This document shows, one piece after another, positions 25,101-36,479 of a DNA stretch of 64,000 nucleotides. Source of the stretch: Epichloe hybrida (taxonomy: Eukaryota; Ascomycota; Sordariomycetes; Hypocreales; Clavicipitaceae); NCBI GenBank assembly GCA_019022495.1, contig JAFEKR010000011.1, forward strand, positions 372,001-436,000, read 5' to 3'. The notes under the pieces were generated by a model. That model saw only the letters and a program-made list of their open reading frames with translations, was not told the origin of the DNA and did not search any database. The position numbers and the translations under genes were made by a program. Each line of letters starts with the position of its first letter. Position 1 is the stretch's first letter.

Positions 25101-28100
25101 ACACGCCAATGACACGTGAGCCAGTTTCTTTCATTTTCTCTACCTTGCCAGCATTTGTGCGTCGTGGAATTGCACTCCACGCTCGTTTATGCCCGATTCT
25201 TGATTCACACTGCAAAATCATCTTCCTCGGCTGCGCACACGGAGAACAAACGCTAATGCTCCTACCAGTTTTGGCCTCGCACCGACGCCCGTCAGGTTGT
25301 AGCCCATCGCAATCTTAAAAATGTTATTTTTCGTTTAGGGAAGGGGCGGGGCGGGTCCCTGGCAACGCTGGTTTCCACATGTCGATGCCGTCTGTCCGAC
25401 CAGGGAGGAGAGTGCCAGCTCGCGATTTCAGACATTTAAGACATAATCCTTCCTGATATCCTTCTAATTCGTATTATTCTTTCGCACATTTCTGTCAGTC
25501 TGCCAATACGTTGCCATCGAAATCTGAAACGACTAGGCCAATACTTACTAGGGATTAGTCTGAGGACATCGCTCGGCCAAACCAGGGGTGGGGGCTAGTT
25601 GAACGCTAATATGATATTACGTCGAAACAACTTCCATGTACGGGCCGTACGGATTACATTCCATGTACGGAGTACTCCGTGCACGGCAAGAAACGAGACA
25701 GGGGAGGGATGCTGCGACCCCCGTCTGATGTCATTGCGGGATACCTGAAACAACGAGCTCAATCAAGGCTTGTCGTTGCTTTTTCCCAATGTGGTGCCTC
25801 ACACGTTGCTCTGTTATCCTGGCTTGGGCTACCCTACAAGCAGCGACAGGAACTCTGTTTAATAGTTCTTCGTCCCAAACTTCAACTGGCAGACGGTGGA
25901 AATTTGTTATGTTCTTCTCTAATCCGTACGCTCTTCGCTTTGCGGGAACGCCGCCGTGTATTCCGCGGTAGAGCACCGACAAAAAATGTTGTCGATGAGA
26001 AGGAATAGCACGTGTACTCATATCCATGATCTTTCATGGTCTTAATGCGGAGGAACTTCCTTTCCATCCCAATCGGGCTTCATCGATCATTGACCCACTG
26101 CAGCCACAGGATATCCATTAATATCAGATATCAAAGCCTTGCGATATTTGTTCTTTGATCTCTGATCTGCCCGCAAACATACACTCCGCGCCGCTAACAA
26201 TATCTTAGCATGTTGATTTAGTTGCAGCGATTTTAAGGAATGATTAGTAATAGATGACAGTCCGTGTTTTGAAATGTGTGAGGTTGATTATTAACTAGCA
26301 GAGGTTCTACTAGCATGTCAATCGCAAATACAACTACAATAGGGAGTATACCGAAATGAAAAGCCCTCAGGCCCTCTGGATTCGAAAGGAACCCAGAAAC
26401 CGAAGGCGGAGCATGACGCAGTCCCAACAGTTGATGATCGACCCATGGCTATTAGTGATATTGAATGGCACTGCCGGATCCAGAAGTCGTGCATGACTCG
26501 GAGAATCCGTGTCCAGAGTCTTCCGACGGCTATTATCAATCTCCGTGCCGAGGAGAACCTATGGAGTCCCCTGCCCATAGCACAATACACCATGGCAATA
26601 GTATCGTCCTCAATAATGTGAATATGCTTTCTGACCAAACAGTGTCCAGCGCCAGCATCAAGGTGAAGAGGGCTGTTATACGGAGGCCCTACTAACAAAT
26701 TGCCAGGAAAGTAAACGGGTTTATGGTCGAATTCAGTTTGGCAACCATCGAGCGACGCAGCAAGAGACTGGCAAGACCGGCAAGACTATTAGACTGGCTG
26801 CTGGAAGAGCCCTTGGTTGACTCCACCACAACGCGACGCTGGTCCAAAACAAAAAAGCAGTTGTACCTGCAGCTTCCCCTGACTAGAGCGACGCTTCTAC
26901 ATTCGTACATGTAGAGGTTGGCACAGGCCATTCAGTGAACATGGATTTACCAACGGTTGCTGAAAGCTTCTAATCTGCTGCATCGGAAACAAAAAGCAGC
27001 CAGTGGACAACCAGACCAGACACGTCGTCACATGAACAAACCCTCGTGAGGGCTGCAACGACGTACATATGTATTGGTCCCATACATGGTGGCTTACATA
27101 CCGAAGAGCAACAAGAAAGGGGAAAAAAAAAAGAGACAGAAAAAGAAAGCCACGACGAGTGCCGCCAACATGAGAGAAGCTGCAGCGCCATGACGCTGGT
27201 CCGTGGTCCGTGGTCCGAGCTGGCTTCACTCCACAACGTGTCCCCGCTGAGGGGTTACAGTAAATCTCGGCTCCAGTAAAGTTCGTCTCGTAATATCCAG
27301 GGTAGAACCTTTTGCCTGGCAGTAATCCGTACATGTGTACCATTGTATGGTTATTAACATTTGTATGGTTAGCATACTACCTATAGCCCCTGTAATAGCT
27401 CCTTGACTGACTGACTGACTGACTGACTGATTGACTATGTGTGGACTCGCACTACAACACTGTGGTTTTTGGCATATTGCTTAGCATATGCATCGGGTTT
27501 TCACCGCCTACCTATTTAAGATTCATAGGCTCCACCCTGGAATAGGATACGAGACGAACTTTATTACTGTGTCGTCCGCTCGGGTGCGTCGAGCTACTGC
27601 AAGCACACAAAAAAAAAGCAATATTACATGTATGAGGCACGCTGGCTGGCACTGGGTCTAGTCCGTATGTACATACATACATGTAGTTCGTATCAAGCAT
27701 AATATAAACGTAGCCGGGGTTAATAATAACGGACGTCTGGACATCTGGGAATCCCTACTGAGCAAGATACTGAGCAAACTCATTGAACAGACATTGAAAG
27801 CTGATAGCACGGTCCTTTACGGAGTACATAGTCTCTAGTTGCTTTTGGAGCTCAACGAGATGCATGACGCTATGCTGCTTCAGTCGCTGGTCATGCTGCA
27901 TGGCAAGTGCAGTGTGGTTCAAAGTGGTTCATCGTCGTGCACATCACGACCGTCTTTCATAATTGCCGGGCCCTGGCCCAAATTTCAAGGGGCGCCATGG
28001 GATGGCCATGCACGTTGGCTCCCTTGTTGGGACGGCTCGAACACCTGTGTGAACGAATAATATTAATAATGGTATCAATGTTTTCTCTGTCTGTCGGCAA

Positions 28101-28733
28101 GGATTGCCAGCTCTCTCGTGCGTGGCTTAACGTATCCTTCTCCTTTATTTTGTCCTAGTATTCTCTTCGCTCACTGCAATCATTCTTAGACGAAGGGCAC
28201 GTCACACATCCTCAGAATCATTTACATTCCTTCTTCTCTTTTTTCTGTTTGGCATCGCATTTGCCAGAGGGCCTTGGATAGCGAATCCGTGACAAGGACT
28301 TGTGGCAGCCGTTGGACACGGCGCTCGCCCTCACCTTCCCCTTTCACCATCAGCGTTGGCCTTTCTTCTTTTTTTGGGGGGGGCTCGCTCTCGCCGTCAG
28401 GTCGAAAAGCACAGTGTGGCCAGGCCATTGCCATCGTCTCGTCTCGCACAAGTGGCAGTAGTGTTTTTGGGGAGCTGTCTCACGTCCACGATTTTGCCAT
28501 CCGGGCTGAAAAGGAGAGAGAGTTCTTGATCGCCCTAATTGTCAGACACGCGGTTCTCCGCTTCAGCAGTACTTGGTTGATTGATTGTCCAGCTGATCGA
28601 GCAAACAAAACCCCATCGCCGCATCATCTGGCGCGGGCAGCTGCAAACACCCAGTGGCTGGCGTTTGTCACCTGCGAGATTGAGTAATGCATGCAGCTTG
28701 TTGAACAGACAGCATGCAGTATCGTTTGACAGG
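22124..28733. other. Gene-poor region of normal composition between two genes
   Basis: About 6.6 kb has no domain-bearing frame and no splice pattern that joins frames convincingly. The left part (22124 to about 23130) is probably the leader and promoter of the phosphatase gene; a proline-rich minus frame there (22652-23125) looks compositional. It also holds several TACGGAGTAC-type palindromes (23423-23438, 23816-23826, 24077-24092, 24370-24407, 25636-25690, 27818-27828), a TGAC/GACT microsatellite (about 27,403-27,435) and many homopolymer runs. The right end (about 28,200-28,733) should contain the promoter of the next gene. Rapidly evolving orphan genes or a long non-coding RNA cannot be excluded. 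Confidence 0.55.
27403..27435. repeat. (GACT)n microsatellite
   Basis: Tandem TGAC/GACT units run for about 32 bp in the gene-poor region, with one variant unit (GATT) near the end. Confidence 0.85.
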
Positions 28734-28883
28734 ATGACGGAGTCGCTCGTTCTCACAACGGCCTTTGTTGGCCGCCAGCACTTGGATAATAACTTGAAGA
28801 GAAGGTCCATGTTGAGTTCCGCCCGCGCCTTTGGTGCGGACACTGGGCAAGCCGTCCTCCGAACAGCAAGCGGGGGCATGAGC

Positions 28884-28918
<35 letters not shown>

Positions 28919-31900
28919 CGGCAGGGGCAGGGGCACAGGCCCAGGCCCAGGCCCAGGCCCAGGCCCGGGCACGGCTACGGGGGCAACGACAGGCACCACC
29001 ACAGGCACCACCACAGGCACCGGTCCGCCCAAAGACACAGCCAGCGCCTCGACAACCACTATAACATCGACCAGGGTCGAGACGGAAGATGCATGCGCGG
29101 ATTCATGCTCATGCTCTCTCTCGACTTCTTCACCCTCACTTCCATCGCTCTCGTCCCCATCTCCCAACAACCACTCTGTCCCAGCCCGCGATGATGATGT
29201 CGATGCCGACGTCAACACCAGCGCCAGCGACCACGACTCTCCTTCGCTAAAACTGCATTCACATAGGCAGAATTATATTTCATCAAGGCTGCCGTCCTAT
29301 CGCCCTGCAGACTTAAAGAACGGACCAGCCGCCCCGGCGTCATCATCCCCCCCCTCTCAACAATACTTGCACCACCACAAGCATCCTGGCCGCCGCCTTC
29401 GGAGCCAAGTGCAGCAGCACCCGCATCTCGTTCCCCCTTCGTCAATCTCGCCCAATCCGGCGTCCGAGCAACAACCTGCCCCATCGATCCCCGACAACAT
29501 CGCAAACGTACAAGTGGACGCGATTTCAGGCGCTGGTGCAGACTCTGAGGCGACACGCTCCTGTGCCAGAACACTATCCTCCTCGTCCATCGCATCATCT
29601 GTGGCGAACTCCCCTCCCAGCGTCGACGTGTGTTCTCGAGCATCATCTCACCACGTCGCTCATCACCCTTCAACTTGGTCATCGTCTCCCGAAAATTCGC
29701 CAATCTCGACACAACGACCCGCCTCTTGTCCCGGATCCGGCCCTGTCAACGCCGATCAAACGATACCGTCGTCTGCATCCTCCGGCACCGTTTCTTTCAA
29801 GTATCTCACTCGTCGAGGACCTGCCTCGTGTAGCTCGAACGGAGTCTCAACCTCGGACGGGCCGCCTTCAGCTCTCAGCTCTCACCGGCTTCAGGCTATT
29901 CAGGCCGTTCAGGCCGTCACTCAATTCGCCCCTCAGCCTCAGCCCGCTGTTGAAACATCTATCGCCGAGGACAGCAGACAGGGTCAACTAGAGTTGCTTC
30001 TCCCCAAGCGATTATCCCAGTCCAGCTCATCAGATGAGAGTCCATACTCACCATCTCATCGCCCGCCCATTTCATACAGGTCAGCAAGCAAACGGCAAAG
30101 CATACAAATCAGCAACCTAACACCAGGTCGAGTCCCGCCAATACGGTCCTTTCGATCGTCGGGCTCTCGTAAGAGCCTAACAAAGGACATGAATTTCGCC
30201 CCTCGCCCATGCGACGTGGGCGATTCTTTTGCACATTCCCCCCAGGAACAGTCTCAGTCTGCCTTGGAGGGCAGATATGCTCAACCGGCTGCTCCTCCGT
30301 CTAACATCGGCGACTCTGACCGATGCGATGACACTGGGGATGTTTTTCTAAGAATTGCTCGCGAAGAACCAATTCGACATATGAAGGGAAATCTCTTGTC
30401 GGAAGGAGCAGCGTGTGATCTGGACGATACTCTGACTTCTGTCGTAAGTATAGTTCCTTTAAATCTGCGCAACATGTTGGTGCATAATTACTAACAAGCA
30501 CATAGTCCGGACTGAGAAGAAGTCACCATCGACGTCCTGTGTCTACCGTCATTGCCGCATATCATCATCCTACGTCGCCGCCAAAAGTAAGACGTCGGTT
30601 GTCAGATCAGCAAGACAGACCTCAACCGAAGTATCTCGAGGATGACCAGGCCAGTGCAGTCTCCCTCACCACGACATTCCGCTCCCCAAACAGAGAGAAG
30701 GCGCTTTCTGTCCACCCAGGAGACGAGATTTTGCGAACTCGATCTGGTGGCCCCAACTTGCGCCCTTCTCCTCTTTCCGCAAGATCCGTTATCGGAAACG
30801 ATAGCGGCCAGGAAGGAAGCGTTTATGCGCGCAGGCGCGCGTCAATAACGGAGAGCAACTCAACTGTGGGTGGCCGGACCTCTGGGTACAAGGCTTCCGG
30901 CCTGAGTTATAGCAGAAACTACAGCTCATCGCCGTTGATCAAGGCAGTAGATTTCCAGAACAGGACGGGATCAGAGTTGATTAATGGCGTGGAGGGGACT
31001 GAGTCTACTGCATCAACTACTGCGCCTTCTACGGTATGGGATGAGCTGGACGACCTGAAATCAAGAATTCACAGACTCGAACTGACCGGCAAGCTTCCTT
31101 CCACATCGGGGGCTGCCGTCTCCAGACTAGCGGAGGATCGTCCTGCAACAGCCACGACGACGGTAACCACCATGTCTCTGTCTCCCAAACGACAAGGGCC
31201 CGGACAGGTGGCAGAGTCATTGACTACAACAACTTCGCAAAAGGAGGCCCATCCGATACTGCATGCAGCCCTGGCCAAATCGAAACCATTCTTGAGCCCA
31301 GAGGTCTATCAAGCACTGGAGGCGGCTGCCAACGATGCCATGTCGCTCTCATCCATGATGGGTAGTCCGGGTCAAACAGGCCCTATATCTGGAGCGGCAA
31401 GTGTCATCGGTGCTGGCGGAGCTGTTGTTGATCGCCAACTGCGTAGAAAAGCCGACTCTGTCTGTCGGAGTCTTACGGAGTTGTGCGTCGCGCTTGGGGA
31501 CGGTACAGCGCAGCCACCTACAGTATTGACTTCTCCTGTGATGACACAAAATGATGGGCCGGCAACTCCAACTGTGCCAAAATCATTCAGCGGTCTACCG
31601 GCTCCGAGACGAGCAAGTGTTGTGGAGCAAGCCATACCGAAACCGAGCAGCAGTCCGAGGACATTGTCCAAGTTCGAAGAACGGCGAAGTCTGATTCTAA
31701 ACGGCACCACTCTGCCCACACCAAGAAGCATTGGCTCGATCCCAAACACACCTGTGGACGGCAACGGCAATTATTCAAGACGATCTTCCCTAATGATTGC
31801 TCGCACCAGAAGGGCCGGTACGGAGGAGCCGGATCTCACCCGCACGCCATCTGTGCTACGATCTAGACGTGCAGGAACCGAAGAACCCGAAGAGAGCCGG

Positions 31901-32353
31901 CAACCAACAATTCTGGGCAGGAGTCGTCGCGGCACTGTAGGCGAAGAGGCTAACGGGGGAAAATTCCGAGCTCCGTCTCGGGCTGGCACTGATGTAAGTA
32001 TGTTCAGAGCCCAGGGACGAGAGTATCCAGCGGAGTCACAACCAGCGCCTTGTGATGCGTCATTACAAATCCCATCAGCGCTGCCCCGTCGACGGTTCCT
32101 TTCCACCAATCTTCACTCGGCCCGCTCAGGGGGATCACCGGGGTCTAATAGCGTGTCCCCGAGGAGGTATCTTGACAGACAGCCAGTGGAAAATGACATG
32201 AATGACGGCACTGCCGATGCACTGACGCAGAGGCACGCTCCCCTACTGAGCAAGGGAACAACGCATACCAGGGCTAGCAGCCTCAGTACGCGCAGAAACC
32301 GGGACAGCTTCATATCCACGAATTCTAGCGCCACCTTAGGAGCTTATAGGTGA
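28734..32353 (+). CDS. Large disordered Ser/Pro/Thr-rich protein, conserved hypothetical
   Basis: Two exons (28734-30443 and 30506-32353) join in phase 0 to give 1185 residues. The intron has GTAAGT, a CTAAC branch site and CATAG. Near the N-terminus three adjoining in-frame arrays code for SR, GP and TTGT repeats (residues about 49-97). Most of the protein is low-complexity and likely disordered. The best-ordered part is a charged, possibly coiled segment WDELDDLKSRIHRLEL starting at residue 748, followed by a helical region to about residue 900 (ALAKSKPFLSPEVYQALEAA). Residues about 1003-1060 hold repeated RRAGTEEP motifs. I believe relatives exist across Pezizomycotina, and some annotations call them LPXTG-motif proteins, but I see no signal peptide or anchor. 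The start is the first ATG in frame; 28809 and 28878 are alternatives. Confidence 0.8.
28881..29022 (+). repeat. Three adjoining coding minisatellites (AGCAGG, CCAGGC and 12-bp units)
   Basis: Hexamer AGCAGG (28881 to about 28920) codes Ser-Arg, hexamer CCAGGC (about 28936-28970) codes Gly-Pro, and a 12-bp unit ACAGGCACCACC (about 28989-29022) codes Thr-Gly-Thr-Thr. All keep the reading frame. Confidence 0.85.
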
Positions 32354-33388
32354 TATTCTGCCTCATCAACCCCTTCACAACTTACGCGTACAATGTATAT
32401 GTCTCGAATTATTCACGGGCGCATATGTCTGTCCTTCTTGTCTAATGGTGCCTGAAGGAGATACAACCTCGTCTGTTACTTGTCCCTTGTTTATTTGACG
32501 TTGATGATTGACGAAGACGAAGAGCTGTTGAAACGCTTTTTCGTAACCATGCTTTTCTTCATTCTACGACGACTCGTGTGAAATTCTTGTTCTTCTCTTA
32601 TTTGGACTCTGTATAAAAAAAATGATGTTTACACATTGCGCACAGAAAAAACACAAAAAAGGAATCATTTTGACACGATTCTCGAAGCTGGGTATGCGTA
32701 CCACTCAGGACTGCATCAACGAACGTGATGAAATGCATTGTCACTGAGAGTGGCCTAACGACCTCGGGGGTTTGCGTTTTTGACTGGTATGGGTGGACGA
32801 ATAGTCATCCTATGTACATTATTTGCCGAGCCTTGACAGGATTTGTTTAATACTGTTTCATGATTCCGGCTCGTATTGCTTGGGGCGTGAATTTGTGCAT
32901 GCTGCGATGTGTCCTTTTTTCACCAATTTTTCTAAGTATGCATCGATAAAAACAATCGTGACTTATTTCTCCTGCCTCCCAACCCCCCGTCCGACGAGAA
33001 ACAATAACGTCGTTTTTGATTGTTCCCTAGACCTGTTGCCATGCTTCTCAACGCCGTATGACTCACGCAGTACTGTGTGGGCTCAGCAGTGGGGACTGTG
33101 CTGCCTCCCCATGCCTCCTCCCATTGCTGCCACAACCTACCTCCAGCTCACAAGCTTATTAATGAACATTGTTCCTCAACGAAAAGCATCAGCACTTTGC
33201 CCCCCCCCCCCCCGCGTTCCTTGGCCTCAGCATGCTGAAAAAATAACAACTTCATCATTATCACAAGACAGGTCATCGCAGCTCAATACTGGCAAATTAG
33301 GCATTGCAAGAGCCAATCCGCCCCACCGTCTACTTTTCGTCGAATTCTATATCGAATTGCCCGCGCTTACGAGCCTGGCGCGACAACA
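32354..33388. other. Intergenic region upstream of TPT1
   Basis: It holds the 3' end of the large protein gene and the TPT1 promoter. A plus frame at 32823-33425 overlaps the TPT1 start in another frame and has no recognisable domain. A C14 run lies near 33,200. Confidence 0.55.
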
Positions 33389-34393
33389 ATGGCCGCAGAC
33401 ATTCCAAAATCACACCTGGATCTAGAAGACAAAGCACAAAGGTCTTCTACCCACTCCAACAGAAGAGGGGGTCGTAGCGGCGGCGGCAGTCGCGGCGGAA
33501 GAAGCGAAGGGAGAGAAGTCCAGGTTTCGAAAGCGCTATCCAAATTGTTGAGACATCAGGCTGATAATGTCGGGATTAAGCTTGACGGTGAAGGATTCGC
33601 GCCCTTGGACAAGGTGGTTAGTCTCCCCCCCTCCACCTCCTATTTCCAGGCGTTTTTTTCCCGCTATTCACAAATTACGTAGCCTATTCTGTTGCTGTCA
33701 TCGATGGACAACGTAGCTAATACGTGATCCTAGCTACAATGGGGGCCCTTGAAAAACTTGAAAGTCTCTCTAGACGAGATCAAATCCATTGTGGAAACCA
33801 ACTCCAAGAAACGATTTACTCTCAGGCCCAAAGCTGGCGTCAAGCCTTCGTTGTCGGAGGATGCCGCCTCGCCAGGGGATTACCTCATCCGCGCGAACCA
33901 AGGACACTCTCTGGAAGTGGACTCCGCAGCCTTGTTTACCCACATCAAGCTGGGTGATGCTGATTTCCCGGCCAAGGTCGTGCACGGGACGTACTTTGCT
34001 TTTTGGGACGCGATACTCGAAGCTGGCGGACTGAAGCCCATGAACAGAGCGCACATTCACTGTTCGGACAAGACGCCCGAGGAAGGGGCTGTGAGTGGCA
34101 TGAGGAGAGATGCAGAGCTGTTGGTGGAAGTTGATATCGAGAGGAGTCTTCGGGAGGGCGTGGCGTGGTGGAGAAGCGAGAATGGTGTCATCTTGACGGA
34201 CGGAGGGGAGGGAGGGGTTCTGGGCACAAGGTATTTCAGGAGAGTGGTGGGGAGAATGGCGGATGTCGGCGTTTTGTGGGAGAATGGTGAGAAGATGGCG
34301 GACTTGCCGGCTGATTTGAAGATGGTGGTGCCCATGGGGAAGAGAAGCGGTGGAAGGGGAGGGAGGGAAAGGGGAAGGGGAAGGGGAAGATGA
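33389..34393 (+). CDS. TPT1: tRNA 2'-phosphotransferase (Tpt1/KptA family)
   Basis: Exons 33389-33616 and 33734-34393 join in phase 0 to 295 residues. The enzyme removes the 2'-phosphate left at the splice junction of tRNA after ligation, using NAD+ and making ADP-ribose 1'',2''-cyclic phosphate. Family motifs appear in order: SKALSKLLRH with the catalytic Arg-His pair, IRANQGHS, the HGTYFAFWDAILEAGGL segment, and NRAHIHCS. The intron (GTTAGT..CTAG) falls between LDKV and LQWGPL, inside the N-terminal lobe. Arg/Gly-rich tails at both ends (about residues 24-45 and the last 18) are extra to the catalytic core. AATAAA lies 31 bp after the stop codon. The gene converges with the dsRBD gene 365 bp away. 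Confidence 0.95.
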
Positions 34394-34758
34394 GATGTGC
34401 ATATCGTAGGCGGATGATGTCTGAATAAAAAAAAAAGCATATTCTGGCACAGGTAGATGACTGCCATGTTTCGCAATTAGCTATGATTTTTACGAGTTTC
34501 CTTGCCATGTTGACGTCGTGGTCATGAATGGCGGTTAATAAAAGAAGCTAAAAAAATTTAAAAAAAATTGATGAAAACCGCAAGTCATGAGCATCGTTGA
34601 GCAGTCATCATGAGTCCGTCCGTCAAAGCATCCTCTCACTCGCCCATCCCCACGCCTCGTCTTCCAGGTAAGCAAAAACCCCCAACCCATTGTACAACAC
34701 GCCAATCTACCGTGGCACTCCTATTCATCCGCAGAAACTCGAGCCCACAACTGACTTC
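34394..34758. terminator. Convergent 3' region of TPT1 and the dsRBD gene
   Basis: A polyadenylation-type AATAAA lies at 34424-34429, directly followed by an A-run, 31 bp after the TPT1 stop. The rest is short intergenic DNA with no gene. Confidence 0.6.
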
Positions 34759-35908
34759 TCAAGTTGCCGGCGGCCCCCACAGACTTTGATAAATATCCTG
34801 CCGCCTCTGTAACTCCGTCTCGGCCCAAGCCAGCACCTCTTCTGCAACGCGCAGCTTTGCCTGCGCCAGTCCCGCTACACCGCTAACGAAGCCAAGATCC
34901 GGCGGAACACGCCCTCCATTCTTAAAGATGGGCCGTCCACTGAAATAGTCTCCTCCTGCTGGGTCCGGCTCTATTTTATAGCTCGGGCTGTCGACGCCCA
35001 ATCGCCCCGTCAGGAGGGAGACTTGTTCAAACACGGATGACTGGCGAGGTGAGGTCGTTCCTGAAGTGGAGGAACCCTCTGAGTTGTTGTTATTAGCTTG
35101 GGATGCCATTGGCGACGGCATATGCACCAGCCTCGCCTTGGGCGGAGATTCCAAGTTTGGCGGAGCGCGCTTTTGCGACAGCGATGATGGCAACGACGGT
35201 CTTTGGTTGTTGAGAACCGAGATGACGGGGCTCTTGTTGTTCCCCGGGGAGTGCGACAAGAAGTCCAATGCCTGCTTGGCCGCAAACTGCTTGGCATTCT
35301 ATAAGCGAGTTATGGCTGTTTTAGCGATCAAACAAGGCTTGCTTCATAAAAAAAAAAAAAAAAGTGAGATGAAGTTGACTAGCTTTTTTCCCACACACAC
35401 ACACACACACACACACCTTTTTCGACTGGAACAAGGGCGCCTGCTGCCCAGCCGAGAAGCCGAAGCCTCGACGAGGAAACTCGCCGTACGACTGTATGGT
35501 GCAGCTGCATCGCCAGCGGGGCTCAAGATGGCCGTCAACGGGCATGTTGACGGGCTCCGGGTTCGCAAACACGGGCGCGAGCAGACGACGGGACTGTGTC
35601 TTTTCTGCTCGACAAGCCCGTGTTAGCGACCTTTTGTGTTCTTTTGTGAAACGGGGAAGAGTTTGTTTCTCATGTGTGGCTGGGGAGAGGGAGGAAATGC
35701 ACGTACGCAGTAGGAGGCTCACGTAGTCCTTGTCGCTCACGTCGGGCTCGTCGTTGAACGAGATGAATTCAGAGATTGCTTCGAGCTGCGATCGTGTGAG
35801 GGCGACGGGTTGGCCCGTTTGCATCTCCGCCGCGATCTGCTGCTGAACCCACATCAGAAGCTTGTCCCATGGCACACAGATCTGGTGAGCCGTCTCTCCT
35901 GCTGCCAT
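34759..35908 (-). CDS. Double-stranded-RNA-binding-domain (DRBM) protein
   Basis: Three minus-strand exons (35908-35707, 35604-35417, 35298-34759) join in frame to 309 residues. A dsRBD covers about residues 60-140: a first helix DYVSLLLQKTQSR, a strand region ending near SYGEFP, a GFGFSAG turn, and the second helix KKNAKQFAAKQALDFL with the KKxAK RNA-contact motif. The domain is split across all three exons, and its continuity supports the splice sites. The rest is polar and probably disordered, apart from a helical C-terminus (AQAKLRVAEEVLAWAETELQRR). Role unknown; fungal dsRBD proteins of this size may be linked to RNA silencing or RNA processing. The donor of intron 2 lies in a (GT)12 run. 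The start MAAGET fits the domain better than upstream methionines. Confidence 0.85.
35393..35416 (-). repeat. (GT)12 microsatellite forming the intron 2 donor of the dsRBD gene
   Basis: AC repeats on the plus strand give twelve GT units on the coding strand, immediately after the exon 2 end AAAAAG. The donor used must be the first GT, at 35416-35415. Confidence 0.85.
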
Positions 35909-36479
35909 GGCTTTGGGAAGATCGGCCGACGATGAGAGCAGGCTTGTTGCTTGGGTTGGGTTGGGTTGGGTGGAGGGGGGGGGGGAAGGAGGAAGCTTTT
36001 CCCCCCGTCTTTCCGGGCGAGGTGGTTTGTGTTTAGTACTGCGAGGAAAAAAAAAAAAAATTGATGTAGTTGGGTGCTGTGAAGCCAACGATGAAGATGA
36101 TGGAGCAAGGGAAAGCAGATGCGCGAAGTCGGTGCGATGTTGTGAGTTTGGCACGTGCTTTGTGGTCTTGCGCGCACGCAAATTTGAGTTCTCGCCGGCG
36201 GCTCGGGCATGGGGTCGTGAACGAGACAGTTCAGTTTTCACAGACAGACTCGGTTTGCGCAAGAAGCACGACGACTGTCAACGTACATAAACAAGCACCT
36301 GGGATGAGTACGAGAAATGACGTGGGCACGTGTGGTTTAATTGATAGTTGAGTCCCTCAATTTCATTGTGAAATTTCCATTTGGGAGGTCAATGACTATG
36401 ATGTAGCCTCGAATTATACAGAATTTGAAATTAACGCCCGCTACCATCTGATTCTATCGTTCGCTTTTGAGCCTCGAAC
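35909..36479. other. Intergenic region upstream of the dsRBD gene
   Basis: It holds the promoter and leader of the dsRBD gene and the 3' end of EFG1. It includes GGTTG repeats (about 35,952-35,970), a G run, an A14 run near 36,047, and a GGCACGTG site near 36,326. No gene is seen. Confidence 0.55.

Noticed and set aside
28535..29218. Minus-strand 227-codon frame with long Leu, Val and Gly-Pro runs
   Set aside because: These runs are the antisense of the coding minisatellites of the large protein gene.
33770..34450. Minus-strand 226-codon frame opposite TPT1
   Set aside because: Antisense of TPT1 exon 2, where all catalytic motifs are present on the plus strand.
35066..35626. Plus-strand 186-codon frame across the dsRBD gene
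   Set aside because: It runs through poly-A and AC microsatellite DNA, opposite exons that together form a continuous dsRBD.
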